Origin: Populus alba
Lineage: Eukaryota; Streptophyta; Magnoliopsida; Malpighiales; Salicaceae
Reading direction: 5' to 3'
DNA length: 64,000 nucleotides
NCBI RefSeq assembly: GCF_005239225.2
Contig: NC_133287.1
Span: 7,235,493-7,299,492 of the forward strand
The translations under genes were made by a program, and so were the position numbers. Numbering within the stretch: position 1 is the first letter of the stretch; every line of letters starts with the position of its first letter. Below the pieces are notes generated by a model. The model was not told the DNA's origin. It searched no databases and saw only the letters and a list, made by a program, of their open reading frames with translations. Of this stretch, positions 42,690 to 55,300 are shown in pieces.

Positions 42690-43165
42690 TTAAAAAAAAA
42701 ATGATCTCAAAATCATGGGTGACATGCTCTTTTTAAAATTCAAAAATTACTCTATTTTCATAAGCAACTTATCCCTTTTGAAATTAAAAAATGATTTATT
42801 TTCATGAGTGACCTGTCATTTTTTAAATTCCAAAAATGAATTCAAGCAAGTCTCCAAGATTTCCTGAAATTAGTTTATTTTCATGGGCGACAAGTCCAAT
42901 TTGAAATTCAAAAATTTATCTATTTTCATGACGACCTACTTTTTTTCAAATTCCAAAAAGAGTTTTAATAAGCCTCCAAACTTCACTGAAATTGATCTAT
43001 TTTCACGGGAGACCTGTCCATTTTGAAAATAAAAAATTTTATTTATTTTCACGGGCAACCTACCCTTTTCAAATTTCAAAAAGAATTCCAGCAAGTCTTC
43101 ATGCTTCCTTAAAATTGATTTATTTTCACGAACGGTCTGCTTTTTTTTCAAATAAAAAATATTAG
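42690..43165. repeat. Higher-order tandem repeat, ~122-bp period
   Basis: Eight degenerate units each begin near TTTATTTTCA(T/C)G(G/A)G and contain GACCTG(T/C)CC-like text and TTTGAAATTCAAAAA. Short (~45 bp) and long (~77 bp) units alternate. The long units (starting near 42795, 42917 and 43041) add a segment resembling CAAGCAAGTCTCCAAGATTT. This makes a dimeric unit of about 122 bp repeated roughly three and a half times. There is no ORF through it. Confidence 0.85.
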
Positions 43166-43169
43166 GATC

Positions 43170-43745
43170 TACATTGGATCCTTCCAAAGCTTTTCTAAAA
43201 CAAAATTCAAAACAAAATACCCTCCAAGGATAAACTCTTAAAACGAGCGCTTTGTTTTATAGCCTTAATTATCCACCCTGTGGAAGTCTTTTCCATTTCT
43301 CGGCTTCCATTCACTCATGCATATTTCCTGTTTTTCTCTTGATTGGTGAATCATGTGTCAATATTATTTCAAATTTAAGGTTAAACTATATGCAATGCAC
43401 GCCGTTCAAAATATACTCCTCCTTTCTTAATAATATCTTTTTTTTTAATTGATGATTGAATAAACACACACCATAAAAAAACTCTTGACTTAAAGATAAT
43501 ACAAATAAAATTGATAAAATAAACTCACGTCATAAAAAAAATATTATGCAAGATTGAACACATTTGCAATATTATTGAAAAATAAAAAATTTTATTTTAA
43601 AAAATATATTTTGTTGATATAAAAAAAAAAACATGTTTTATTGATCTCTATTATCTTTGTTTTTTAATCAAGTGTTTTTTTTTTTTTTTGAAGAATGTAC
43701 AAAGTTTTTTTTTTTATATCAACAAAATATATTTGAATTAAATCT
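43170..43745. other. AT-rich DNA between repeats
   Basis: No gene seen. Contains complementary A-rich and T-rich stretches around 43590-43735 (ATATTTTGTTGATATAAAAA against TTTTTATATCAACAAAATAT) that could form a long hairpin. Confidence 0.5.
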
Positions 43746-43747
43746 CC

Positions 43748-44065
43748 AATTTGAGGAAGGTAGCACATAAATAATTATTAAAGTTGAAAAAACTCTGCGC
43801 GTATCTCTTGGCCACTCCTAGCATGCACCTGCTACTGTGCTACAAGATTGTTGCCAGCTTTTAGCCAGCAATTTAAATATCACGTGGGCCTCACGATTAT
43901 CTGCTATTAAGTAAATCCTGATCATTAATCAGTATACACGGGTGACTGACCAAATCTTTTAAGCAAATCTAACGGTTCTGATCTGCTTAACAGCCATCGT
44001 CTTGTCAAGTTTAGAGAATGGCCAACAGTCGTGTTTTTTAATTTTCTCGGACAAACCTCTTACTG
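43748..44065. repeat. Duplicated noncoding block, copy A
   Basis: Collinear with 46961-47255. Shared text includes TTTGAGGAAGGTAGCAC, TATCTCTTGGCCACTCCT, CTACAAGATTGTT(G/T)CCAGC, TTTTAGCC, AAATCCTGA(T/C)CATTAATCA, AAATCTAACGGTTCTGATC and CTTGTCAAGTTT. It includes CACGTGGG, a G-box-like site. It has no ORF. Composition is less AT-rich than its surroundings, as expected of a promoter or old gene-proximal DNA. Confidence 0.85.
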
Positions 44066-46340
44066 TTACCGGCTGCAAACGGTCAACTAAAGGGATTCTG
44101 TCTCTTTTCTTACCTTATAGTTTGAAAGTATAAGTTTTTAAAAAAATTATAAATTATAATATTTTTTTTAATCAAGATCTCAATAGATTTTTTAGTGAGA
44201 CATTTTTCAATTTATGACTGAAATAAAATACAAACCGTATCAAAAAAATAAAATTCATGTGAATTTAAATAATTCTATTGAATAATAACTTTGTATTATA
44301 ATTTCTTACCTTATAGTCTTTTTTTCTTTGCCGTGTTAGATCATTTTTAAAATAGATTTCAAATGGGTTGTTTATATTTGAATTTACGCATTTATACAAA
44401 TTTTCTTTTTAATAATCTTTTTCAGCATTTTAGCTTGATAGTATGGAAGATAAAAACTAATAAATTTATCACTCTTGCTAAAACTACATCATAAGATTTT
44501 ACAAGAGAGAAGTGATTCACGTTATTATCAATTTAGAAGGATAGCAATGTTAAAAAAATTGATTAAAAATGAATAATGTTGACTTCACATGGACAAAAAT
44601 GTTAAAAATGAATAAATCCACAAATCACTTTTGATTAACCAAAACAATTATAAAAGAAAAAAGATTACACACATTAAATTATAAAGAAATTTATTCTCGG
44701 CATGAGGATATCATCCTATATTAAAAAAAAAACAATTAAACAGATTATGCTAGCAAATGGTTAAAATCAATGTTAAATATTCAAAATACAAGAAATTCTA
44801 GAGATGTCACTCTTTGTGATTAAGATGTGTTTGGCAATGCAGTTCAAATTATTTTTTTTTAATATTTTTAATTTAAAAAATATTACATTAATATTTTATA
44901 AGTACTTGTCAATGATTTTAATGTGGTGGTATAAAAAAATAAAAAATATATCTTGATGCATTTTTAATTAAAAAAATTAAAAAAAAAAACATATTGCACC
45001 ACATTACCAAACTTACATCTAGAGAGAGATGTAGTTAAGAATACTAGAATAAATGTGTTGTTTTAAAACTCAAATTCGTGGCTTAACAAGTTGATAACCT
45101 TGATCAATCCGAATTAAAAAAAAAAAAACAAGAAAAAAAACATGGATGACTGGTCAAGAACTCAAGTTGACTAGATGACTCACGCATGTCTTGACCATCA
45201 TTCAATTATCTTGTTTTTTTTATTTTCAAAAATAAATTTTAGTCAAAATAATGTCATTTTAAATTAAAAAAAAAAACAAATTAAGATTAACCAAAATTGA
45301 TCCTCATGATCTATGACCTAAACTTTATCTCAAATCAAGTCGTGTTGGATTTTAAAATTATTTTTAAATGAGCTTGAAGTTTTATGACGTGCTAATTGTT
45401 GGTGTAGTTTGTAAATAAATAAAAAAATAAAATATTTTTATTCCCATATAAAAAAGAAATATTAATTCTCAGGTCTTTATAAGTGTGAGTTTTTATTTCT
45501 AGAAAATTAAATGAAAATTTTAATAGATGAGCTCGCCTGATGAGCTTTTTAATATTATTATTATATGAATATTTACAATATAAAAAGGATTTAACTTAAT
45601 ACTTAAAACTCAATTTGTTGATGAGATTAATTATTTAGTGAGTTAATTGCTTTTAATTTCCATGATTAGCTTTGATATTTGTGACTATTAGAATAAAAAT
45701 AAATAACAATTATTCAGTTTATATAATTGTTATATTAACAATCATATAATTAATAATCATATAATTTCATTAAAATATTTAAAATCTATATAAACATATT
45801 ACGAGGCATAACCATGCAAAGCAAAGACAAATCATATATAAAAAACAACATATTTTCTCTTCTTGATCTTTTTTTTAGAAATCTGTATAGTTTAGTGGTG
45901 TTATCCCTGCATGACACTTTTAAACCAAATAATTTTATTTTTTATTTATTTCCGTACTCAAATAGTCAACTATCACCGAAGCTTGTTGAACTGGAAACGG
46001 TAGCAACTAGCAAAAAAAAAAAAAAATAATAATATATATATATATCTTTTAGCTCTAGGCTCTTGACAATGCATTCTTAAAAATAAAATAAAAAATCTTG
46101 CAATATTGTGTTCCGGATACCCCCCCTCGTTTTGATTGCCTTGAAAGATATGATTTTAAATATTTAAAATAGCATGTCGTCTAAGTTAATATATGGACCT
46201 GTCAAGGCTCTATTTTCTTAAGATTTTGTCCTAATAATCTCACATTTTAATGCTATTCACTCAAACACCTTCCTTTTTAATCAAAGTCTTGCCCCTTTTT
46301 TTTTAAGAAAAAAAGAAAGAAAGAAAGCACAAAGTTATAA
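44066..46340. other. AT-rich DNA, partly homologous to 48.7-49.0 kb
   Basis: No gene. Around 44688-44765 (TTTATTCTCGGCATG, ATCATCCTATATTAAAAAAA, ATGCTAGCAAATGG) and at 45369 (GAGCTTGAAGTTTTA) it resembles 48866-48985. The A/B duplication therefore probably extends this far with gaps. An AT-rich repeat with TTTGGCAATG/TTTGGTAATG inverted ends lies at about 44826-45018. Confidence 0.5.
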
Positions 46341-46346
46341 TTTTAG

Positions 46347-46555
46347 GCACTGTTTGGGAACACAGTGCAAACCATGTTCCACAAAAATTTAATATTTTTT
46401 ACTAAAAATTAATTTTTTTGTATGTTTTAAATCGTTTTGTTGTGCTGAACTTAAAAATAATTTTTAAAAAAATAAAAAAATTATTTTAATATATTTCTGC
46501 ATGAGAAACACTTTAAAAAACAGTTGTAATCATACTTCCAAACAGATACTTGATA
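46347..46555 (-). repeat. AT-rich dispersed repeat copy
   Basis: Begins GCACTGTTTGGGAACACAGT, carries GCTGAACTTAAAAATAATTT in the core and ends near CATACTTCCAAACAGATACT. The ends are weakly inverted (CTGTTTGG against CCAAACAG), as expected of a MITE. Confidence 0.75.
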
Positions 46556-46960
46556 CTTCGTAATCTTATAAATCTTTCTCACCTAATTAGAGATCTATCA
46601 CAAATTATTCTACCTAAAATAAAAAGAGTTTAATATGCTCAAAATCAATATTATTAAATTTAGAGATTTGGTCCATCTACAACCTTGTTGTATTCAGGTT
46701 TAAAAAAACTAGTTGGAATTAATTCAATCATGCCTAAACAATCCAAATAATTTAGCCAAAATCTTACTTGCATTCTTTAAAAGCAAAAATCTCAAAACAA
46801 TGCTATTTATTTATTTTATTAAGAAATTAAAATTCCATTATTTTTTTTTAATTAATTTAAATTTACTCGGATTAATCCATCTAGATCCTATGTCTAAATC
46901 TTAAACCAAGTCCAGAAACATGCCGGTTTAATAACTTTGCAAAAAAAAAAAAAAAACATC
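46556..46960. other. Intergenic AT-rich DNA
   Basis: No gene or repeat recognised apart from A/T homopolymer runs. Confidence 0.5.
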
Positions 46961-47255
46961 CGGTTTGAGGAAGGTAGCACGAAGTTATTAAAGTTGAAAA
47001 GCTGTGCCCGTATCTCTTGGCCACTCCTGATATGTAACTGCTACAAGATTGTTTCCAGCTTTTAGCCGTCACGTTAGCTAACTATTAATTAAATCCTGAC
47101 CATTAATCACCGCACACGTGTGAGTGACCAGATCTTTTGAGTAAATCTAACGGTTCTGATCCGCTTAGCAGCCCTTGTCAAGTTTGAGAAAGGCCAAAAG
47201 TCGTTTTTCTTTTTTATTGGTGATGCGCGGCCCACAATTTCGAAGACAAACCTCT
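46961..47255. repeat. Duplicated noncoding block, copy B
   Basis: Partner of the block at 43748-44065, in the same orientation about 3.2 kb away. It contains the G-box-like CACACGTGTGAG and the same AAATCTAACGGTTCTGATC element. It is not coding. Confidence 0.85.
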
Positions 47256-47844
47256 AGAGATGCTGCCTCTTAGGAAGTTACTCCAAGACCGCCAGCACTT
47301 TTTAAATTTTCTTGAATATTATTATTATTTAAAAAGTTTTTCAATAAAAAATATTTTATAATAAAAAAAATTAGCTTAATTTACAAATATATATATATAT
47401 ATATATAGAGTGAAAAACACATTTTAGAAATTGTGAAAATTTATACATGTTATATTATTTACTGATTATATCAGATTTGATCCTCAAACTTTTAATTGCT
47501 ATATATTTTGTTTCAATTTCATTCATTGAAATTTGATTTTTATATATTTGGTCCCTATTTTTTATGATTGTTATTTTCTTTTCTCTTATTATTATTTTAA
47601 TTGAAAATTTTTTATCTATCAGATTCGATCATCATTTTTTTTATTGATATTTATTTTATTTGAAATAATTTATGAAATTATAATAATTATTTTTTTTATT
47701 TCATCATCTTTGAAATTTTTTATTCATTAGATTTGATCTCTATTATTTTGATTATTATTTATTTTATTTGAGATAATTTGAAATTATATTTTCTTTCAAT
47801 TTCATTCTCATTCAACTTTTTAATTTGTAAGATTTGTTTCTTAT
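47256..47844. other. T-rich intergenic DNA
   Basis: T-rich sequence with repeated TTTGAT/TTATTTTATTTGA motifs and an AT microsatellite near 47388-47407. No gene. Confidence 0.5.
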
Positions 47845-48052
47845 TATTTTAATAAACTTGAAAAAAATATTAGTAAATTATTTTCGTGCTTATTTTCTAT
47901 AACATAGTCAAACACTGAAGAGTTTTTTTCAATTTATTTTTCATGATACTAGCAAATGTTAAAAAAAAAAAAACAATTCACTTTCTAGAAATTCATTTGC
48001 CAATAAAACCACCTTCCAAATTAAAATTACTTTTCAGCAAACAAACAGGGCC
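47845..48052. mobile_element. Right-end fragment of a second PIF/Harbinger-like element
   Basis: Matches the right 200 bp of the element at 38625-39555. Shared text is AAACTTGAAAAAA, AATTATTTTC, ATAACA(C/T)A(A/G)(C/T)CAAACACTG, AATTCACTTTC and a CAAACAAAC(A/G)G terminus. It is followed by TAA at 48053-48055, as in the complete copy. The left half was not found, so this copy is truncated or strongly diverged. Confidence 0.7.
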
Positions 48053-48094
48053 TAAGATACTTTTTTACTTGGGGGTATTTAATTAAGAGAGTAG

Positions 48095-48295
48095 TATTAT
48101 TTATTTTTTAAAGTATTTTTTATTTGAAAATATATCAAAATAATTTTTATTTTATTTTTTTATATCAGCAAGTTAAAACGATCTGAAAAAACAAAAGAAT
48201 TTAATTTGAACCAAAGAAAAAAATTTTAAAATTATTTTTTAAAAGAACACTTTTAAAATAAAAAAAAATAAACTTACTATTAATATAAACTCAAG
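48095..48295 (+). repeat. AT-rich dispersed repeat copy
   Basis: Carries TTTGAAAATATATCAAAATA, ATATCAGCAAGTTAAAACGA and AACACTTTTAAAATA in family order. Confidence 0.7.
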
Positions 48296-48299
48296 CTAT

Positions 48300-50640
48300 A
48301 ACAAAAAAAAAAAAAAAGGTTCGGGTGAGTTAAAATAATTATATTGACTGCTACCGGATCCATTACTTGAACTCATTGATAAAGTGCTGGCTTGTAAAAA
48401 AAAATAAAACATGAACAAAGAAAAGTCTAAGTTTATATTTAATGTAAAATGCTACGAGAGCACGACGCGTGTCTCTATTGATCTATAATTATTTATATAA
48501 TTTAGAAGTTAATACCAGTATAATAAGTTATTTATAAACGGTATTAATATATGTGTGGCTTTACTTGTTTGAAGAAAAAAAACCTTTTATAAGAGTTTTT
48601 TCATTTACCATATTAAATTATTTTTTTACTAGGATTTATACGGATAATATATGATTAAATTAGTATATTCCTTCAAATCTTATTTCTTGTGATATTTTTT
48701 TAAAAGAAACAATTGCTTATCAAGAAACTAATAATTTTTATCAAGAAACTAATAATATTATTTAGAAAACTACCGTACATGCTTGATGACTTCGCATCGA
48801 CAAAAATATCAAACAAGAATAAATTCACACAAAGCATGAGAAAAAAACCACACCCATTCATTTATAGGGAATTTATTCTATCATCCTATATTAAAAAAAT
48901 AATAATAAACTGAATATGCTAGCAAGTGGTGAAAGATTCAAATTACAAGAATATACTTGAACGAGCTTGAAGTTTTACGACCGGTCTTTTGAGCCTGGAG
49001 GGCCTCGTCTTTGACGTGTAAAGGACAAGGTTACGTAGCAGAAAATATTTTTTTGGCTTTTTGTTTTAATTATTATTAATATAAGTATCTGAACCAGCTT
49101 GCATGTAACTTAATTAATTCTACAAGCTTTAAAATTAATGATCATATAAATCTCCAGTGACCCTAAAATTTATTAAACTCGAACTAATAATTTTTTGAAA
49201 ACAAATCTATAACCTGATCAATTGAGTTATATATATCAAAATTAATGAGGTGCTGGATTGGAACAAAAAACGTTGGTGATACAACAAAAAAAAAACTAGA
49301 CACTTGAAACTTTCCAACTATATATCATAGACCCAATAATTTATCAAAACAAGAGAGAACGACATGTTTGAAATCATGATTCAAATCTGCCAAGGATATG
49401 TAAAAAATGGAGATTCATGCTATATGGAAGAATTTTAATATAAAGACTTTTTTATTATTCTATTCTATTCTATTTATTTAATTTTAAATAAATATTTTTA
49501 ATTTGAATTTTTTCTAATATATCAGACATTGTTTAGAGGTTTATTTCACTATTAAATTTATGTTAGTTAATTACTAATTTAAACTCATTAGCTTGCAATT
49601 CAAAATGAGTCTATCAAAATTTATTGTGATGGGACCAACCAAGTTGTCACTAGATTTATGTGTGCTTTATACCTTTCAGTGATTCTCCTGTATTGAGAAG
49701 TTTTGTTTTGAGACTTTTTTATTTTTCTATGTCATTGATTTATTGATTCATACTATCTATCTCTTTTATTTTATTTAGATTACTTGTTGATTATAATATT
49801 GTTGACTTATTTTATTATATTTTAATGTGAATTAATTTCTTGACTAGAATTATCAATATATAATTAGTTTAACAAATTACTTATGATTTTATGATCAAGT
49901 TTGTATTTTTCGTATCATGTCAAAAAAGTATTTTTGATAACCTTAACATGAAGCATGTTTTTCATTGTTGATATCGTGGATGAATGAGGTTTGATAAATA
50001 TCCTGTAATTTTACTAACCAATCCTCTTGTTTTTTTTCTTAATTCAATATTCATGATCTTCTTCTCGTAATTTTCTTACGAAATCAATATAAAAATGATA
50101 GAAATAATAATAATATAAGATATTGTTAATATGTAATAATATCTTATATTATAGGCAAAGTTTCTATCAAATATGTATGTATAAAATTGAAATAAATTGT
50201 TGTTTTTTATATAGATAAGATTTTTTATTATTATTATTTCTTTCAATGAGAGTTTTATATCTTTAAACATGAAAGATTTTGAGATTTTATTTTCATTGTT
50301 TGGAAGGGATTCCCCTCCACTAACACTACTAAATAACTAAAATCGTTCATCAATAAGGGCTAGCGCTGGTTCTAACTCTGGTTTTCTTGCTATTGCCAAG
50401 TTATTCATGGGCATTTTGGTCTTTTATCATGGTTTAATTATTAATTAAATCGAGAGTGTTGTTGATGAACGTCCGAGTGAACCGCCAGCATGTGTGTCGC
50501 CCATATATTTTAAACAGTGCATGCAACGTCTTTCAATGACTAAAAACACCCTGTTGTCATGTTATTAAAAGAGTCGTCGTGTTTTTTTTTCTCATGGTGC
50601 AACGTGTGTTGGCAGTTGTGAAGTGATTTGTTGCAAGCAA
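48300..50640. other. Gene-free AT-rich DNA
   Basis: No gene recognised. The part at about 48866-48985 is the distal portion of the A/B duplication. From 50290 to 50640 composition is more balanced and carries CGTCC/CGCC motifs; it may be gene-derived or captured DNA, but translates to nothing recognisable. Confidence 0.45.
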
Positions 50641-51004
50641 ACTTTTCTCTCTCTCTCTCTCTTTTCACTGAAAAATTATAGGTTGATTTTTTTTGTTGTT
50701 AATATTTCAACTTCATTTATGATTATTTTGATTTATAATATTTGTTATTGGCCTTTTTATAAAAGTTTAATTTGTTTTCAAATCTTTTCCCTCAATTTTA
50801 ATTTATATATTATTTTTTTCAAAGTTGATCTTTATTTTTTTTGATTTTTTTTTCTTTGTTTATTTTGTGAGAATTTTATTAATTTTTAATTTTATTTTTC
50901 AATACATGATTGTATCTTATAACCTAAGACATGAAGTATCATTTCTTTTTAAAATACACTTGTGATACTTAAATATTATTTTTTATATAAAAATAATAAT
51001 TTAA

Positions 51005-51035
51005 CCACGTGGTGAAGCGTGGACACGGGGGCTAG
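51005..51035 (+). mobile_element. Candidate Helitron 3' terminus
   Basis: A CCACG/CGTGG hairpin (51005-51009 with 51018-51022, 8-nt loop) lies 9 nt before CTAG at 51032-51035, and the next base is T. A short stem close to a CTRR end followed by T is the signature of Helitron 3' ends. No 5' TC end or RepHel coding was identified, so the element extent is unknown. Confidence 0.4.
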
Positions 51036-51868
51036 TATATACCTACATATGTGTGAATCAATTTCGAAAAAAAGAAAAAGAAGAAGGAACAACATTGGGT
51101 TTCAAAAGGGACCGATGATCTAATTAACAAGTGATTTGGATATAGCATGAATGTGATCAAGACATTGTACAAGAACTGGTCCCGGCTGTGAGCCGAAAAG
51201 TGGCGCCGACGAACAAGGACTTGATTCATTTTGCACGTCCAAATAATTCCAACCACAAATTTCACACAGCCATAGCTTGCAGATAGATAGATTGATGCAG
51301 CCTCCCAACCTGAAACGCCTACTATAAATAAATAAATAAATAAAACTCTTGAAGGCTTTTAATATATCGGTTACTATTGAATCTTATATAGTATTTAATT
51401 ACTGTTTTGAGACAGAAAAAATATAAATAATAAAGACATTAACGACATGTATATTTCTTCTAGGGTGGAATTGAGGATGCATCAACAATCCATCTATTAT
51501 ACATGAGATGCTACGGCCTCGTGGTCCAAAAAAAGGTTTTGGTATATAGTTTTGTCATAAAATTATATCCGATATTGCATCATCAAGAGATCATCATGAC
51601 CAAGTTACAATGAAAATACCTATAAATAATTAAAAAAAAAAAAAAAAAAGAGCCATCGAGAATCAAAGTCCATGCTCTCACTCCTTGGCATGTACAATAC
51701 ATTATGTGGGTTTATTCTTGGCATCTTATCATATGCTAATTAATATTAAAATCATTTGCGATGGAACAACCTATCGATTGCGTTTTCCATGTGCAAATGT
51801 TGAATCTTTGCATTTTGATCTTGTAACACAAGCAAGCAGCTTTGCATGGAAAAGAAAATGAAAAATAC
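51036..51868. other. Intergenic DNA
   Basis: Mixed-composition sequence with an (AAAT)n microsatellite near 51326-51344. Overlapping small minus-strand ORFs at 51032-51308 have no domain. No gene is called. Confidence 0.45.
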
Positions 51869-52345
51869 TATTTAGGAATGCAGTTTAAAATAGTATTTTT
51901 CAAAAAATTAAAGTTTTAGTTTTGTTTAAATTTTTTTTTATATATTTTTAAATTATTTTAATGTGCTGATATTAAAAATAATTTTAAAAAATATTATTTT
52001 AATAAATTTTCAAACAAAAAATATTTTGAATTGTAATTAGAACAACTACTAAACATCAATAAAGTAAAAAAAAAAAAAACAGATATTAACCCTTCATGAT
52101 ATCGATACAGTATTTAGAAATGTAGTTAAAATTATATTTTTCAGAAAATTAAAGCTTTAGTTTTGTTTAAATTTATATATATATTTATTTTAATATACTA
52201 ATATTAAAAATAATTAAAATAAATATTATTTTAATAAATTTTAAAATAAAAAATATTTTCAGCAACAAAATTCTAGATAGTCACAAACTACCAAACATCA
52301 ATAAAGTAAAAAAAAACAGATATTAATCCTTCATGATATCGATAT
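51869..52345 (-). repeat. Two tandem AT-rich repeat copies with shared flank (242-bp period)
   Basis: Copy 1 (51869-52110) and copy 2 (52111-52345) both begin TATTTAG(G/A)AATG(C/T)AG. Both have a TTAAAG(T/C)TTTAGTTTTGTTT block, and both end with the same non-family flank: AAACATCAATAAAGTAAAAA and CCTTCATGATATCGATA. The repeat was therefore duplicated together with its flank, not inserted twice. Confidence 0.85.
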
Positions 52346-55300
52346 GGGCAAGTGGGAATGCAATTTGGACAAACCCTAGATAGTCACCATCTAGCTAGAT
52401 TGTAGAACGCAAGCAAACCCATAATTAACCAGGCATAAGTTCAGCATTAAACGATGTAACCGTCACAATTTTCTCTGTTGTTTTACCAGTAACCGACAGT
52501 AATTAATTCTCAATTAAAACTAAATCTTTTGTCTTCTTGTAACCTCATTGAATATTCGATAGTTTTTTTTTTATATATATAGAAATACGGAGGGCAGGTG
52601 GGATTTACATCAAATAGGAGGATTTTTGTAATTATCTCAGAAAACTACAGCAAGAAATTTGAGTAATTCAAATGTTTTTTTATATCGTGTTCAGTTAATG
52701 TTTTAGGGCAGATATAACATGTACGTGTTTGATTAAAAAAATAAAAATAAAAACATAAAATAAATTTATTTATAGAATAGCTTTGCAGTAAGTTTTTATA
52801 CTTTTCAAATAAAAAATATAAAAAAATATATATTTCTTTTATTTTTATTGTCGTTGTCTTCTATGTTCCAAGATAGCAATCAGATACAATGTATATTATT
52901 ATTGTTTCAAATTAAAAATAAAATTATATAAAAAAAACCCATTAATACATGCATGCATGTATGATAATTAATCTAAAATCTCATTGGAAAAATATTTAAT
53001 TTCATATATAAAAGTTGATCTAGAAATTACTGAAAATGGTTCTGAAAATACTTTCACCATACATTTTTTTTTTTTTTTAAATAGAGAAACTTAGCATGTG
53101 CATGTATCTTGAGTAGTTTTGAAAGAATGTTTTTTTTATTTATTTGAACGAAAATGTTTTTGCTTCTAGGAAGCGAGAAAAATAAATAATAAAATGACAG
53201 GAGTTGGTAAATTACCAGTCAAACCTCGAGAAGAGAAGAAAATCTAACAGACAAGTTTTGTGGGGGCGGGGCGTGGATTTCGTGTGGCATCGATAGCGTG
53301 TGCGCGTTCACATAAGTAGAAGCGCGTAGCCTCATCAAACCAACCCTTTACACTTAAAAAATATCACTCCTCGTCGGCGCTCGTGGATTCCTATTGTGAA
53401 CCGGTTATCACCGGCTAAGCTTCCGGTACTCCTTAACCAAACAATGGCCCCACAAATATTGCTCCCATTTTCCATGATCACACCAGTTTAGTTGTCAAAC
53501 TTCGTTGAAAATCGTCTCGAAAAAATATTTGAATTATTAAAATCAACTCCCATATTACTGAATTAGTTCTCTTCTTTTACAAAATATATATATATATTTG
53601 AAGATAGATGAAGTCGATTTAGGTCGGGTTTTACATGTTAATCAAGTTTAAATTTAATAAAATTAATATTTTTTTATTTAATTTTAAACTTGGTATAGAT
53701 TAAATTCTGAATTTCTAATTTTTCATATCATCTTTTTTGACCGAGTTTAACAATCATAACTTTTATTCATGAATATTAAATTTCTCTTGACATAATGTAA
53801 TATTCGATTTAGTATATTTATAAGAATTTTTTAATCAAATTTTAAACAAAATCATTATAATTAAATTAATATGTATTTGATATTATAGTAATTGTAAATA
53901 ATTATAGTTATGATTGAGAATATAGATTTTTTTTAAAATTATAAATAACAGTTTTTTTATCGTAATCAAATATTCAAAAGAGAGCTATAGCTAGCGCAAG
54001 TGTGAATTAACCAAACACTTTCAAAATTGCAACTTTAACAAAAACACAGCTTCAATCGTATCACATGGCTAGCACAAATGTGAACAATATGAACAGAAAA
54101 TTAAGTCATTCGTCACATGAACCAAATTGAAAAACACAAAACCTACGAACAGCATGAGTTAGGAGTGATTCGTTTTCCGTTAGGCAGTCTCCACCAACTC
54201 ATAACAGTACAGACGACGGCTACGTTAGTTTCTAGTTCAAGCAAGGTGTGTCTGAAATGACCCAGTTGTGGTTTTTTTTATGAGATTAGTTGTGTTTTTA
54301 GGTCGTCGTGGTGGGTGCGGGTCATGGGTAGCGTTTTTTACGTGCATTGATACGCTGTGCAAGTTGTAGTTAGATATATAGATTTTAATTAGGGTTTCTC
54401 TCTGTTGTTTTCTGTCCAGAAAACAATAAGAAAAAAACGAAGGGTTCGGTTGTGCTCACATGTAAGTTATCGTCCGTCTAAAAGTGTTTCGCAAGCTTCA
54501 ACATTGATGGGATCATGCATGGCAATTTAAAAAAAATCAATAAATTACGTGATCTTCTGTGTTTTAAGTCCATCCCATTGCATTTAAAACAAATAAAAAC
54601 CATATATTATGTGTTATAATTAAATGTTAACATTATTTTTGCGTTGATAATTAATTACTTATTAACTCGTTGAGTAATTAATTTGAATTGAGTCATATTT
54701 ATTTTCTATAAAAAAATTATTTTTTAATTATTTTAAAAAGAATAACTAAAACTTTCTTGGTTACCAAATTTATATTTTGCTAGTCATGTTCATAGTAATG
54801 ATGATAAATAAAGAAAATTCTCATATTTTGCAACCCAAAATCTACATGGAATGTACTCATTTGACTGCAACAAAAACATGTGGTGCAAAGAAAATATTGC
54901 TTGCCTTTGGAGTTTAACCGTGTTTTTTTTTTAAGTTTTAAATTAATATTTTTTATTGTTTTTAATTTTTTAAAAAAATATCAATTTAAAAGGCAACTTT
55001 TACGATAGTATATAGAACAAGAGTTAGGCAAGGCAAACTGTATGAACAAGTGGCAAATCTGGTTTGTGATGCGAACGCGTGTACAGGATGAGAGGCTATG
55101 ATTCTATTTCAAGAAAAGAGAATATATAAAAAAGGTGGTAGTTTTATAGTTTGCTAAGGTTTGCCCACACGCAACCCTTAATGAAATGTCAAAATTCAAC
55201 TTTACCACTGACTTGGTTTTAGTGCGAGAATGCTTGTTTTTCACATCGTTTTGCGCATTGCCATGAACCCCTTCTTGAAGAATTCAAAAACGTAAATGCA

